In this document: piece after piece, positions 24,166 to 34,419 of the stretch | Layout of the letters: every line of letters starts with the position of its first letter | How positions within the stretch are numbered: the first letter of the stretch is position 1 | Assembly: GCA_001784585.1 (NCBI GenBank) | Contig: MFRN01000030.1 | Span: forward strand, 1-60,711 | Length of the DNA: 60,711 nt | Source of the DNA: Candidatus Melainabacteria bacterium RIFCSPLOWO2_02_FULL_35_15 | GTDB taxonomy: Bacteria; Cyanobacteriota; Vampirovibrionia; 2-02-FULL-35-15 | Direction of reading: 5' to 3' | Made by a program: the position numbers and the translations under genes | The notes under the pieces: generated by a model | What the model was told of the DNA's origin: nothing | Database searches by the model: none | The model's input: only the letters and a program-made list of their open reading frames with translations

Positions 24166-26640
24166 GTTATTTCACATACTCACTGGGACAGAGAATGGTA
24201 TCTTCCATTTGAAGTCTTTAGGATTGAACTTGTAGAACTTATAGATAATCTCCTCAACATTTTAGAACAAAAGAAAGATTTTATATTCCACCTGGATGGT
24301 CAAACAATAATTTTACAGGATTATTTAGAGATTAAGCCTTATAAAAAAGAACAAATTAGAAAGTTTGTAGAGTCCGGAAATCTTTTAATTGGTCCATGGT
24401 ATGTGCTCTCTGATCAGTTTTTAACTAGCGGAGAGGCAATAATCAGAAATCTGCTTTATGGTATGAGAGATGTAAAAGAATACGGGGATGTAATGATGGT
24501 AGGCTACAATCCTGATCAATTCGGACAAATAGCCCAGCTTCCCCAGATATTTAAGGGTTTTAATATTAACTCAGCTCTAATTGGTCGCGGGATTCAGGAT
24601 AGCATTGCTGAACACAACTGGTTTGGGTTAAATGGTGAGAGCATTTTAGCAATTTCTCTTACTCATTGGTATAACAATGCCCAGAGATTCCCGGAAGAAG
24701 ATACACACAAATATATCGATAAGATTTTTGAAACCCAGGCAAAAACATCCAGATCAAACCACATTTTATTAATGAACGGGTGTGATCACTTATCTGCACA
24801 GAGCAATTTATCTGACATTTTAAAGTCTGTAAACCAGAATCAAAAATGGCAACTACAGCAAAATAGTTTACCCGAAGCAGTAAAAAATATTATAAACAGT
24901 TCAAACAAAAAAAATTATCCGATTTGTTACGGTGAACTTCGTTCTGACAATAATAAATATATCCTTGCCGGTACTTTATCAAGCAGGGTTTATCTGAAAC
25001 TTTTAAATTACAAATGTCAGACAATCCTGGAAAAAATTATTGAACCTTTAGCTGCTATTTTAAATATTCAACAAAATAAAATTTATCCTTATGACGAAAT
25101 TAAATATGCATGGAGATTATTAATGCAAAACCATGCGCATGATTCAATCTGCGGTTGTTCAATTGATGAGGTTCATAGGGAGATGGAATTACGTTTCCTG
25201 AAGGTAAATCAGGTTTTGGATAAGATAAAAGAAAACCTTTGTAAAGATAAAGACACTGCATTGCAGTATCTTTATCTGCAAATAATCAATCTGACTAATT
25301 TTTACAGAAATGATGTTATTGAAGCAGAACTTGAGGTTCCAATGGGTCCGCCATCAGAGCATCCTTCTGCTACTCCTACGGTAAATAGACCAGAAATTAA
25401 AAACCTGGCTTTAAAACTAGACGGGAAAGAAGTAACCTTTCATATTCTGGAGAATTACATGGCTTATAAAATGATACGTTCTAAAGATGAAGTACCTTTA
25501 CTGCAGGCTATTCAGAAGATAAAAATATTGCTGGAGACAAATGTTAAACCATTTTCAGCAATAAGTTATGAGATCTGCACAGAGACAGAGAAAGAAGCCA
25601 GAAAGCAGGGAAACTTTGAAAATCAAAATTACAAGCTTGAAATTAACAAGGATGGTTCATTTAATATTTCCCTGAAAGAAAAAAAATGTAAATTTGAAAA
25701 TATCCATTTTATTACTATAGAGAATGATAAAGGAGATGAATATAATTTCGTACAGGATGAATTTGGAACTACTCTTTCATCAAAGGACTGGAGCTGGAGC
25801 ATTAAAGTAACGGAAGAAAATAATTTAAGGAAAAAAATTATACTGGCCACAAGTGATGTTATTGACATTAAAATTGAATTAACCTGTTACAGAAATTCAG
25901 ACAGAATTGACTTTAGAACAAAAATTCAGAATACTCTGAAAAATAAAAGAATAAGACTGCATTTCCCTGATAATCTTCAAGCAAATTATATAACAGCAGA
26001 TACGCCGTTTGGAATAATACAGAGGGCATGTCCGCCGGCAGACTGGATAAACTATGCCAATTCACAACCGTTGCATAACTGGATAGATCACAGTAATGAT
26101 GAATCTGGTTTAGCATTTTTTGGTGGTGGGTTAGCTGATTATGAGCTTTTCAAAGATGGAAACGGGTTTGCCGTTACATTAATCAGAGCAATTGGAAGGC
26201 TTTCTTCTGTAAAATCCCACTCATTGATTGAAACTCCTGAAGCACAGTGTAACAGAGAAATAGAATTTACTTATGCAATTTATCCTCATACCGGTAACCG
26301 GGAAAAGAAGCAAATCCAGAATGAGTTTTTAATTTATCAGACTCCACTAATAATAAATCAGTCAGGCTCTATGATTAACTTTCATGGTCTAATTACAGTT
26401 TCTCCAAAACTTACAGTAAGTTCATTTAAAAGATCTGAAGATAAAGAAAATTTATATATCCTGAGAGTCTTTAATCCAAATAACAAAGAATTAAATAATT
26501 GCGAAATAAATTTAAATTTCAGATTTAAAAAACTATACTTTTTAGACTTAAATGAAGAAATTACAAGTATAGTTAATAATGATAAGCTGGTTTTTAAAGC
26601 TGAACCATTTCAAATTCTTACCTTTGGTATTGAAATATGA
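24145..26640 (+). CDS. GH38 alpha-mannosidase, MngB-like
   Basis: The 831 residues form a family 38 glycoside hydrolase. ISHTHWDREWYLPFE supplies zinc ligands (His11, Asp15 in this start). GYNPDQFGQIAQLPQIF carries the catalytic nucleophile Asp124. LLMNGCDHL and NHAHDSICGCSIDEVHREM complete the metal site. The length and the lack of a signal peptide fit cytoplasmic MngB-type enzymes acting on mannosylglycerate or related mannosides. The substrate is not certain. It is head-to-head with the GT-C-like gene and overlaps the propeller gene by 4 bp (ATGA). Confidence 0.93.
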   Translation: MTNITFHVISHTHWDREWYLPFEVFRIELVELIDNLLNILEQKKDFIFHLDGQTIILQDYLEIKPYKKEQIRKFVESGNLLIGPWYVLSDQFLTSGEAIIRNLLYGMRDVKEYGDVMMVGYNPDQFGQIAQLPQIFKGFNINSALIGRGIQDSIAEHNWFGLNGESILAISLTHWYNNAQRFPEEDTHKYIDKIFETQAKTSRSNHILLMNGCDHLSAQSNLSDILKSVNQNQKWQLQQNSLPEAVKNIINSSNKKNYPICYGELRSDNNKYILAGTLSSRVYLKLLNYKCQTILEKIIEPLAAILNIQQNKIYPYDEIKYAWRLLMQNHAHDSICGCSIDEVHREMELRFLKVNQVLDKIKENLCKDKDTALQYLYLQIINLTNFYRNDVIEAELEVPMGPPSEHPSATPTVNRPEIKNLALKLDGKEVTFHILENYMAYKMIRSKDEVPLLQAIQKIKILLETNVKPFSAISYEICTETEKEARKQGNFENQNYKLEINKDGSFNISLKEKKCKFENIHFITIENDKGDEYNFVQDEFGTTLSSKDWSWSIKVTEENNLRKKIILATSDVIDIKIELTCYRNSDRIDFRTKIQNTLKNKRIRLHFPDNLQANYITADTPFGIIQRACPPADWINYANSQPLHNWIDHSNDESGLAFFGGGLADYELFKDGNGFAVTLIRAIGRLSSVKSHSLIETPEAQCNREIEFTYAIYPHTGNREKKQIQNEFLIYQTPLIINQSGSMINFHGLITVSPKLTVSSFKRSEDKENLYILRVFNPNNKELNNCEINLNFRFKKLYFLDLNEEITSIVNNDKLVFKAEPFQILTFGIEI

Positions 26641-28037
26641 GTCATTTTACACATAGCACAAAACAAATTTGTGCTTTTTTCTTTGTTTTACTTAATCTAT
26701 ATTCATTTCAGCCGGTATTTTCAGAAGAGGTATCTCCTGATATAAAAGAGATTTTTAAAAAAAAGTTTGTAAATGTTGCCTTTAAAATTGATAACTCTTT
26801 TGTAGTAAATAATAAAGATATCTACTTGCCTCTTATTCCGCAAACTCACAGAAATACAAATAAAATTAAAATAGTTGATTCCGTACAAGATACACTAAAT
26901 AAGAATTTGCCAAAGTTAATAGAACTCTCAAACGGATGGATGTTTGTAAAATTAATAAAACAAAAAGACGGAAGTCAGACAATTATTGATTTAAAAGAAA
27001 TTCCTGAATCAATAAAAACCACTTTCTTGGATTTGAGATTTCCCGGTGATTTAGTCATTCCGAAAGGATTTGTTTTAAAGGAAGAATTATTTGCCCTGGC
27101 CGGAGGCCTGCCAATAAAAATAGAGTGGAATCTAAATGGTTTATTGTATCTGACAAGTCCTGATACAGGAAAAATAGTTTATTTGGATCTTAGTGATGTA
27201 TCCATGATTTACAATATTCAAGCCAAAGGAACTCCATGGGATATAGTTTTTGATAAAGAAAATAAAATTTTTTACGTGAGTGACTTTGCAAAAGATTTAA
27301 TTTATACCTTAAAGCCTTTGGAGAGTTCCATCCTTACGACAATTACTTTACCAGCTATGTCATCTCCAACAGATATTGAACTTTCTGGTGATGGATCTTT
27401 AATCTATATACTTGAGAGCCTTGCTAACAATTTTGCAGTTTACAAAACAAAGGAACCTAAATTATTATTCACTGCAAAAACACTAATTAGTCCGGCTAGT
27501 TTTACACTGGTTAAAGATTTGGCATTAATTGCAATTTCTTCACCCAGTTCAAATTCCATAATATTTTTAAATGCAAATAGTTTTTTACCTGTTAATCAGA
27601 TAATGCTTGAAGGTAATCCTGAAAAAATAATTTATAATCCGGTAAATAATCTTTTATATGTAGCAAACAGAAACGGGAATAGTGTTTCAGTAATCGATCC
27701 TGTGAATAAAAAAACCAAGGACACGATCCAGGTTGGGGAAACTCCGGTGGCCATCACAATTGATTCAAGCGGGAAATGGTTGTATGTAGCAAATGCAAAA
27801 TCAAATACAATAAGTATCATCGATACAGAAAATGAATCTCTGACAGAAACTATTCCATTACCTGTTGAAACACAGTTTCCCGGTGATATTAAAATTACAT
27901 CTGACAACAGATGGCTCATAGTAACAAGCGAGACTACAAATGTCATATCAATAATAGATCTGAATCTTAAGCAAGTGGTAGTAAAATTAGATGTTGGCGC
28001 TACTACGCATGCAGCGTTTTTACATGATGCAAAATAA
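26637..28037 (+). CDS. Secreted YVTN-type beta-propeller protein
   Basis: The 466 residues start with a signal peptide (ICAFFFVLLNLYSFQPVFS). After a 120-residue leader domain come repeated propeller blades: NLLYVANRNGNSVSVIDPVN, KWLYVANAKSNTISIIDTE and RWLIVTSETTNVISIIDLN are the clearest. Such propellers are common in surface or periplasmic proteins with binding or lactonase-like roles. The ATG overlaps the GH38 stop, so the two are cotranscribed. The export of one and the cytoplasmic position of the other leave the link unclear. Confidence 0.88.
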   Translation: MSHFTHSTKQICAFFFVLLNLYSFQPVFSEEVSPDIKEIFKKKFVNVAFKIDNSFVVNNKDIYLPLIPQTHRNTNKIKIVDSVQDTLNKNLPKLIELSNGWMFVKLIKQKDGSQTIIDLKEIPESIKTTFLDLRFPGDLVIPKGFVLKEELFALAGGLPIKIEWNLNGLLYLTSPDTGKIVYLDLSDVSMIYNIQAKGTPWDIVFDKENKIFYVSDFAKDLIYTLKPLESSILTTITLPAMSSPTDIELSGDGSLIYILESLANNFAVYKTKEPKLLFTAKTLISPASFTLVKDLALIAISSPSSNSIIFLNANSFLPVNQIMLEGNPEKIIYNPVNNLLYVANRNGNSVSVIDPVNKKTKDTIQVGETPVAITIDSSGKWLYVANAKSNTISIIDTENESLTETIPLPVETQFPGDIKITSDNRWLIVTSETTNVISIIDLNLKQVVVKLDVGATTHAAFLHDAK

Positions 28038-29169
28038 AATATCTGCTGAAAGCATATACATTCATGTACCATTTTGTGAAACAAAATGTTCGTATTGTGA
28101 TTTTGCATCATGGGCAAAAAAAGAACACCTTATTGATAAATATTTTGATGCTTTAATATTTGAGATTAAAACAAAATGTAGTGCATATTTTGCCTGTAGT
28201 GAGCCAGGGCTTGCCACTATGATTAAAACCATATTTATTGGCGGCGGTACTCCTTCATTAATCTCACCTGAATACTATGAAAAATTATTTGGCGAATTAA
28301 AGAAACATTTTACATTTGATAATAATTGTGAAATCACCATGGAGTTAAATCCCGGGACAGCAAAGGATGATTATCTGGAAGGTTATAAAAAACTTGGTAT
28401 AAACAGAATAAGCATTGGTGTCCAGAGCTTTAGTGAAAAAATTTTAAAAACCTTCGGCAGAAAACATTCTGTAATCGATACTGTAGAAGCGATAGAAAAA
28501 GTTAAAAAAGCCGGAATTAAAAATTTTAATCTGGATTTTATTTATGCAGCTCCCGGAATAACAAAAGAGATCTGGGGAGATTCTGTTTACAGAGCACTTG
28601 AGTTTGAGCCAAAACATATTTCAGCATATTCACTGATCATTGAACCGAATACTCTGTTTGAGAAAATTTACAAAAACCAGGAACTTTTACCGTCAGATGA
28701 TTTTGCATACGATTTATATTTTGATCTTTGTTCCATTTTAAAAGAAAATGATTTTGTGCATTATGAAATAAGTAACTTTGCAATCCCGGGATATGAATCA
28801 AAACATAATATAAATTACTGGCAGGCCAAAGAATTTTTTGCATTTGGCGCAGGTGCCCACAGATATTTAAATAAACTAAGGACAAATAATATAAGAGATC
28901 TTGAAACATATATTTCATGCCCTAATCTGGAAAATATAATTGATTTCCAGACAAGCGAGAAATTTGAAAAAATTATGTTGAACTCCAGATTAAATGCAGG
29001 CTTTGAGCTGGATTTAATAAAAGAAGTAACTACAAAAAGCCATAAAGATATAACAAAGCTGTTAAATGACTTGTCAAATGAAGGTTATTTAGAACTTTTA
29101 AACAATAAAATCTATCTTACTGACAAAGGATTGTTTGTAAATAATGAGATTCTTCTCAAATTAATATAA
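28024..29169 (+). CDS. hemW: HemW, radical SAM haem chaperone
   Basis: The 381-residue radical SAM protein has CETKCSYCDF (CX3CX2C), GGGTPSLI, MELNPGT, NRISIGVQSFSEKILKTFGR and the C-terminal HemN-type domain (INYWQAKEFFAFGAGAH). HemW proteins, once called coproporphyrinogen oxidase-like, are haem chaperones. I choose the ATG at 28024 or 28027 (MMQNKISAES), just before the conserved YIHVPFC. The frame stays open to an upstream ATG at 27991, but that lies deeper inside the propeller gene. Even the short form overlaps that gene by 14 bp. Confidence 0.94.
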   Translation: MMQNKISAESIYIHVPFCETKCSYCDFASWAKKEHLIDKYFDALIFEIKTKCSAYFACSEPGLATMIKTIFIGGGTPSLISPEYYEKLFGELKKHFTFDNNCEITMELNPGTAKDDYLEGYKKLGINRISIGVQSFSEKILKTFGRKHSVIDTVEAIEKVKKAGIKNFNLDFIYAAPGITKEIWGDSVYRALEFEPKHISAYSLIIEPNTLFEKIYKNQELLPSDDFAYDLYFDLCSILKENDFVHYEISNFAIPGYESKHNINYWQAKEFFAFGAGAHRYLNKLRTNNIRDLETYISCPNLENIIDFQTSEKFEKIMLNSRLNAGFELDLIKEVTTKSHKDITKLLNDLSNEGYLELLNNKIYLTDKGLFVNNEILLKLI

Positions 29170-29187
29170 AGGATAAATCCAGATAAA

Positions 29188-32100
29188 ATGATTTCAGTAA
29201 AAACAGTAACGAGAATTCTTGTGTGGTCATTTATTGGTCTTTGTCTTTTAATTAATTGTTTTTTTTACTTTTTTGGAAATATAAACAAACTTAAAAGCGC
29301 AGTAGAACTAAATTTAAAAAATCAGCTGCAATGTACAGTTAAACTTGGGGATCTTGAATGGGATTGGGATGGTTTGAGGCTTGGAGTCACCACATCCCAG
29401 ATAACTTTATACGATAAGGAGAATAATATTGTCTTACAGGGTGGTCCAACCAGATTTGTATGGCATCTAAAAAATATAATTATCGGTTCATACTCACATT
29501 TTCACAGCATAGACTCTACAAATCTTTATTTGAATGCGATAAGAAATAAAGAAGGTGCCTGGAATTTCATTGAAATATTTCCATCAGGGCCACCTCCAAA
29601 AGTAGATAATCTGCGACTTCATAACAGCATTGTTTATTTAATTGATCAGTTAAATCCTGCTACTCAAAAAATTCTATATAAAGATTTAAACTTAATTTTT
29701 GAAAAAAATCTCTTTTCAAAAATTAGAAAAATTGATTTAACTGCAAGAATAGGTTCACTTAAAACCTATTCATTTATAAAAATCAAGGGCAGATACTCTG
29801 AGATGAAAAAATTTGACTGGTCAAAGAGTGAATTAAACATTTTTCTTGTAGCTAAGAATGTAGAGCTTTCAAACTGGTACGGTTATCTTAGTAATTTAGT
29901 AAAAGAGCCTGAAATAAAAAAAATTTCCGGGGAATTTACAGGTGTTTTACGAATAAAAAAGATTAAAAAAGAAAAACAAATTAAGCTGAGAATTAAAACA
30001 AATACAAATCAATTTATTATAGGTTTTCAAAATAAAGATATAGCGCAGGTTATAGAAATACCAAAAACAGATGTATTTGCCAAGATTTTTATTGAACAAA
30101 ACAAGATTTTTTTACAGAATTTAAAATCAAATATTGATGAGTTAAATTACACACTAAACGGCTATATTTATAACTGGTCAAAAACCCTCCCTGAAGTAAA
30201 TCTGGAATTAAAAACAAACAAGTTTAATTTTAAAACTGTAAAACCATATCTGCCTCTTTCTCTCTTACCTGCACGCACAAGAGCAAGAATTGAACCAGTT
30301 AATGACGATGGCTATGTAGAGCTAAATCTAAAATTAAATGGCCCGCTTATTGCACCAAAATACAACGGTACCATTTTACTCAGTAATTTTAACCTTACTG
30401 CTGAATCCGGCTTTTTAAATGTTATTAGCGGGCTGGAAGGAAAACTTATCCTGAATGATCAGATCATGAAAATAGATCATCTGAATATTCCAATTGAGGG
30501 ATCTCCGCTGATTGTAACAGGTCTGATTGACAGTGAAAATGCAAAAAGTAATTTTACTGTAGCCGGGAAAGATCTTAACATTCATAATCTGTTTTCTCTT
30601 TTTGCAGAAGCAGGACTCCAGTCTTCAATTTTAAAAGAAGTAAGTTCTGAAGGAAAAATAGATTTAAATCTTGAAGTTGCAAATGCTCCGGATACTCCTC
30701 CTGACATAATGGGTAATTTAGGATTTCATGACGTCAGGCTTTTAATATTTAAGGAAGAACCTCTGGAAATAAAAAATGTTGTCGGTGATCTTTTATTAGA
30801 TGGCTCAAAGGTTACATTTAATAATTTAAACGGCTTAATTAATAATGAAGGTTTTTATATAAATGGAAATTTTTCACTTAAGGAAGATGAAAAAGTAAAT
30901 TTACTGGTTGAAGCAAAGCACTTAAAAATTATTCCATATGTTTTATCGTTTATAACATCTAAGACTCCATTTAAACCAGTTGCTGAAACAATTTCAGGAG
31001 AAGTCAGTGATCTGAATTTAAACATTTCCGGTTCATTTTCAAAGCCAATATTATTTGGAATGTTATTAATTAACAATGTATCATTTGGACTGCCTAAATT
31101 GGAAGACAGGATCAGTAATATTACCGGGAGTCTTAGCTTTGAAGGTACTGAACTGGTAATTGATGATTTAAGCGGGAAAATTCAGAATGCGGATTTTGCA
31201 ATAGCCGGATACATTCGGGATCTGCTTTTGGCACCAAAACCAAAAATCAGACTGATTACAGGAGATCTGGAAATTACCAATTTATGGAATTTTATAAAAG
31301 AACAATTAAAAACAACTTCACTTAATACACAGGCAGAAGCACTTGAAAAGTTTAATGGTATTGCAGCAATAGATATATTTTTACATCCTGATGCTGTACT
31401 TGGGAATATCTTTTTCAAAGATGTAGAAATAAAATACAAGTCTCTTCCGTTTGGACTGAATAACCTGACTGGCAGACTTGTAATCAGTGAAAAAGATTTA
31501 AATTTATATGGTCTAAAAGGATCTATAGATGGGGGGAATAATTTTAACTGTAATCTGACTGTGTCAGATTATTTAAACCCCAATTTTAATCTACAAGGAC
31601 AACTCTGGGCTGATCTCAGTATTCCTTCTTTTATACAAGCAATTAATGCCCCTGAGTTAAACCAAATTACTTCAGATGGATTAATTCCGACAATAGCAAC
31701 TTTTGATATTACTTTTCCCTGGGTTAATTTATCTCTTTATTCAGTCCTGGACGACATGCTCATGCTTGAATTCCCTCCATACATAAGAAAACCACCGGAT
31801 AAAAGTTATACAATTTCTACAAATTTAGACTTTAATTCCGACAGTATGGATTTATACCTAAATGAGTTTAATATCAAGGCAAATAAACTTTCCATTACTG
31901 CAAATGGGAACATTAAAAATATTTCTTCCCAAAAACCAGAGCTTATGCTTCATTTCAGGACCGATGAACCATGCGGTTTATTTATGATAGTTGAGCCAAT
32001 TATTCCTTTAATGGGATTAAAAGCATGGGGAATGATTGAACTTGAAGGTTCTGTTTCAGGAACTCCTTCAATGTATGCTATCTCCAGCAATGCAGTAGCA

Positions 32101-33072
32101 TCTGAAATAGAACTACCGGAATTATTCGGGAAAAAATTAACTGCTACAGATGGATTTTTCAATATTTATCTGGATACTGAGCAAGGTATTGCAAATTCAA
32201 AAATCAACAATATTCAGTATGCATCTTTAAATGCCAATTCAGTTTCTCTGTCACTTAATTATTCAAACCCGATAATTTATTGTAATGAGTTTTCACTCGA
32301 TGCACATCCTGGAAATATTTTTGCTGTGGGTTCTTATGACCCGAGAGATAATGCTGTAAATTGCACCATTAACGGCTCCGGGCTTGATTTATCCAGTCTG
32401 GGTTCTTTTGTATTGCTGGATCCGACCAAGCTGTCAGGAACTACAAATTTTTCTCTTATGATTGATGGAAAAGGAAAGACAAAAAATGAAATACTTGAAA
32501 ACAGTATTGGGAATCTGTCTTTTTCAGTAACAGATGGAAAATTAGGACAGGTGGCTCTATTGCAAAAGGGATTACAGTTTGCCAGTATTTTTACTCAGGG
32601 AATTTTTGGATTTAATTTAAAAAATGTACTTTCATTGTTTTTTAAATATCAGGATGGAAGTTTTAATAAGATAAGAGGAGAGCTTGATTTAAAAGACGGT
32701 ATAGTTAAAGCAAAAGAGTTTATTTACAGAGCAAAGGATTTATATTTAAACTCTTTTGGTTTTGTAGATCTGATAAATTCTTTTGTAGGATTGTCTTTTT
32801 ATGGTTATATCCCTGAAAAGAGAGTAGAGGAAATAAGAAATAAAACAAATACTTTTACTGGTGCTATTTCTATTGTCCCTGACACTATAGGTAAAAAACG
32901 ATTTTTCATTCCGTTTTTGTCATCAAACCCACCGAGATATTTTAAATTTGAAATAAAAGGTGACATTAAAAATCCAAAGAAAATTACAAGCCACACCAGA
33001 CACAGTTTTAAGTGGCTTAAGGGGAAGCAATTATTTAAAGAGGTTAAATATGTTCCAAAGGCAGAGCAGTGA
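29188..33072 (+). CDS. Giant AsmA/YhdP-like envelope protein
   Basis: This 1294-residue protein has one N-terminal membrane anchor (ILVWSFIGLCLLINCFFYFF, about 10-30). Long repetitive beta-rich sequence follows, typical of AsmA-like bridge proteins, then an AsmA-like C-terminal region (GTTNFSLMIDGKGKTKNEIL, SFSVTDGKLGQVALLQKGLQ). Such proteins carry phospholipids between inner and outer membranes; that role is inferred from the family. AAAGGATAAATCC lies just before the ATG. It follows hemW by 18 bp and converges on the CCA-adding enzyme gene 6 bp away. Confidence 0.86.
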   Translation: MISVKTVTRILVWSFIGLCLLINCFFYFFGNINKLKSAVELNLKNQLQCTVKLGDLEWDWDGLRLGVTTSQITLYDKENNIVLQGGPTRFVWHLKNIIIGSYSHFHSIDSTNLYLNAIRNKEGAWNFIEIFPSGPPPKVDNLRLHNSIVYLIDQLNPATQKILYKDLNLIFEKNLFSKIRKIDLTARIGSLKTYSFIKIKGRYSEMKKFDWSKSELNIFLVAKNVELSNWYGYLSNLVKEPEIKKISGEFTGVLRIKKIKKEKQIKLRIKTNTNQFIIGFQNKDIAQVIEIPKTDVFAKIFIEQNKIFLQNLKSNIDELNYTLNGYIYNWSKTLPEVNLELKTNKFNFKTVKPYLPLSLLPARTRARIEPVNDDGYVELNLKLNGPLIAPKYNGTILLSNFNLTAESGFLNVISGLEGKLILNDQIMKIDHLNIPIEGSPLIVTGLIDSENAKSNFTVAGKDLNIHNLFSLFAEAGLQSSILKEVSSEGKIDLNLEVANAPDTPPDIMGNLGFHDVRLLIFKEEPLEIKNVVGDLLLDGSKVTFNNLNGLINNEGFYINGNFSLKEDEKVNLLVEAKHLKIIPYVLSFITSKTPFKPVAETISGEVSDLNLNISGSFSKPILFGMLLINNVSFGLPKLEDRISNITGSLSFEGTELVIDDLSGKIQNADFAIAGYIRDLLLAPKPKIRLITGDLEITNLWNFIKEQLKTTSLNTQAEALEKFNGIAAIDIFLHPDAVLGNIFFKDVEIKYKSLPFGLNNLTGRLVISEKDLNLYGLKGSIDGGNNFNCNLTVSDYLNPNFNLQGQLWADLSIPSFIQAINAPELNQITSDGLIPTIATFDITFPWVNLSLYSVLDDMLMLEFPPYIRKPPDKSYTISTNLDFNSDSMDLYLNEFNIKANKLSITANGNIKNISSQKPELMLHFRTDEPCGLFMIVEPIIPLMGLKAWGMIELEGSVSGTPSMYAISSNAVASEIELPELFGKKLTATDGFFNIYLDTEQGIANSKINNIQYASLNANSVSLSLNYSNPIIYCNEFSLDAHPGNIFAVGSYDPRDNAVNCTINGSGLDLSSLGSFVLLDPTKLSGTTNFSLMIDGKGKTKNEILENSIGNLSFSVTDGKLGQVALLQKGLQFASIFTQGIFGFNLKNVLSLFFKYQDGSFNKIRGELDLKDGIVKAKEFIYRAKDLYLNSFGFVDLINSFVGLSFYGYIPEKRVEEIRNKTNTFTGAISIVPDTIGKKRFFIPFLSSNPPRYFKFEIKGDIKNPKKITSHTRHSFKWLKGKQLFKEVKYVPKAEQ

Positions 33073-33078
33073 TACTAC

Positions 33079-34380
33079 TTAGATTAACTTTCTAGCTTCT
33101 GCCAGCTCATCATTTTTATTCATGCTTGCATTTTTAATTTTTTTCTCTAATATTTGTTCTAAGATCTCCCCGATTTTCTTACCTTCTTTAACTCCCATAT
33201 GAATTAAATCCTGACCGGTAATTTCTAATTTTATTTTTGAGGTTTTTTCGATATATTCGTCTATGAAATTATTTATACCATATAACATTTTTACAATACA
33301 AATACTCTCAGCAGAAAGATTTCTTAATTCATGATAAATAATTACAGAATCAACTGATTGTTGTTCTTTTAATTTGTTAAGGGCATTAAAGCCATCCTTA
33401 ATTATTTTTATCTCATCTGCAGTTAATTGGAGGTTTTTCATTATTTTTTCCTGTCTGTCAGAAGACAAATCTTTTATTATTAATGCAAAATATATTAACC
33501 AGCCCGTAGAGACGTTGCATGCAACGTCTCCACCGCATGCAACGTCTCCACCGTATGCAACGTCTCCACCATATGCAACGTCTCCACCGTATGCAACGTC
33601 TCTACGAGATTCCAAATCTATCGATATCATTCTATAAATCCCTAAATTAAAAAATGTTCTGACTGCATGTTCTATATCCGGCAAATTAAACAAATATCTG
33701 ATTTCAATCTTTACCCTGTCCCCGCGGATCTTTTCAATTAAATTATCAAATTGTCTGGAGTCAATAGCTTCTTTTAAAAGTCTTTTTGTGTTTTCTTCAA
33801 TCTCAAAACCCAGTTTACATGCAAATCTTCCAGCCCTTATTATTCGGGTCGGGTCATCAATAAAACTTAATTCATGAAGTATCCTTATTTTTTTTTCTTT
33901 TAAATCAAGTAACCCGTCAAACAGATCAACTATTTCACCAAAATCTTCCGGCAGAATTGAAACAGCAAGAGCATTTATCGTAAAATCACGGCGATACAAA
34001 TCACGCTTCAGATCAGAAACACTGACTTTAGGAAGAGCAGCAGGATGTTCGTAAATTTCTTCTCTACTTGAAGCCAAATCAATAGGAATTTTTTCTCCAT
34101 TAACATTAAAAATAACTTTGGCTGTATGAAAACGATCGTGTTTGGCGCTTAATTCACAGTTTGGAAATTTCTTTACTAATTTTTCTGCCAGAAGCTTTGC
34201 ACTATTTTCAACCACAATGTCTATATCCAGATTATCAAAACCAAGCAATAAATCTCTTACCATACCACCTACAAGGTAAGATTTTAGTCCTTCTTCTTTG
34301 GATACTTTGCCAATGTCTATTAGCAAAGTATAGTGATCCTTGTCGATTTTTTGAAGTTTATCTTTTATATTAGATTTCAT
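33079..34380 (-). CDS. cca: CCA-adding enzyme with an in-frame palindromic repeat insert
   Basis: This class II tRNA nucleotidyltransferase is 433 residues. The head has LVGGMVRDLLLG and the catalytic DIDIVVEN, then RRDFTINALAVSI and FIDDPTRIIRAGRFACKLGF. The C-terminal region (ITGQDLIHMGVKEGKKIGEIL) is typical. Between residues about 259 and 291 lies an insert of six-residue units (GGDVAY or GGDVAC), encoded by 18-bp DNA repeats at 33521-33602. These repeats form a palindromic element. The frame is open through it and the flanking domains look intact, so the enzyme is probably functional with a flexible loop. Both tRNA genes in the window need CCA addition. Confidence 0.93.
   Translation of the reverse strand: MKSNIKDKLQKIDKDHYTLLIDIGKVSKEEGLKSYLVGGMVRDLLLGFDNLDIDIVVENSAKLLAEKLVKKFPNCELSAKHDRFHTAKVIFNVNGEKIPIDLASSREEIYEHPAALPKVSVSDLKRDLYRRDFTINALAVSILPEDFGEIVDLFDGLLDLKEKKIRILHELSFIDDPTRIIRAGRFACKLGFEIEENTKRLLKEAIDSRQFDNLIEKIRGDRVKIEIRYLFNLPDIEHAVRTFFNLGIYRMISIDLESRRDVAYGGDVAYGGDVAYGGDVACGGDVACNVSTGWLIYFALIIKDLSSDRQEKIMKNLQLTADEIKIIKDGFNALNKLKEQQSVDSVIIYHELRNLSAESICIVKMLYGINNFIDEYIEKTSKIKLEITGQDLIHMGVKEGKKIGEILEQILEKKIKNASMNKNDELAEARKLI
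33506..33605. repeat. Palindromic 18-bp tandem repeat inside the CCA-adding enzyme gene
   Basis: GTAGAGACGTTGC at 33506-33518 is the exact reverse complement of GCAACGTCTCTAC at 33593-33605. Between them are four full 18-bp units starting GCAACGTCTCCACC (33521, 33539, 33557, 33575) and a fifth partial one. The unit length is a multiple of three, so the reading frame is kept. The outer sequence is the same type as the element at 9608-9655. Confidence 0.9.
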
Positions 34381-34409
34381 TAGATTACTTTAAAAACTCT
34401 AAATGTTAT

Positions 34410-34415
34410 TATAAT
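34410..34415 (+). promoter_or_regulatory. TATAAT upstream of the threonine dehydratase gene
   Basis: A perfect TATAAT lies only 4 nt before the ATG at 34420. That is slightly too close for the annotated ATG to be in a leadered mRNA, so either transcription starts inside the first codon or the box is not used. Confidence 0.35.
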
Positions 34416-34419
34416 CCTT

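Noticed and set aside
33521-33602. Regularly spaced 18-bp repeats as a CRISPR array
   Set aside because: The repeats are directly adjacent with no spacers and lie in frame within a conserved gene.
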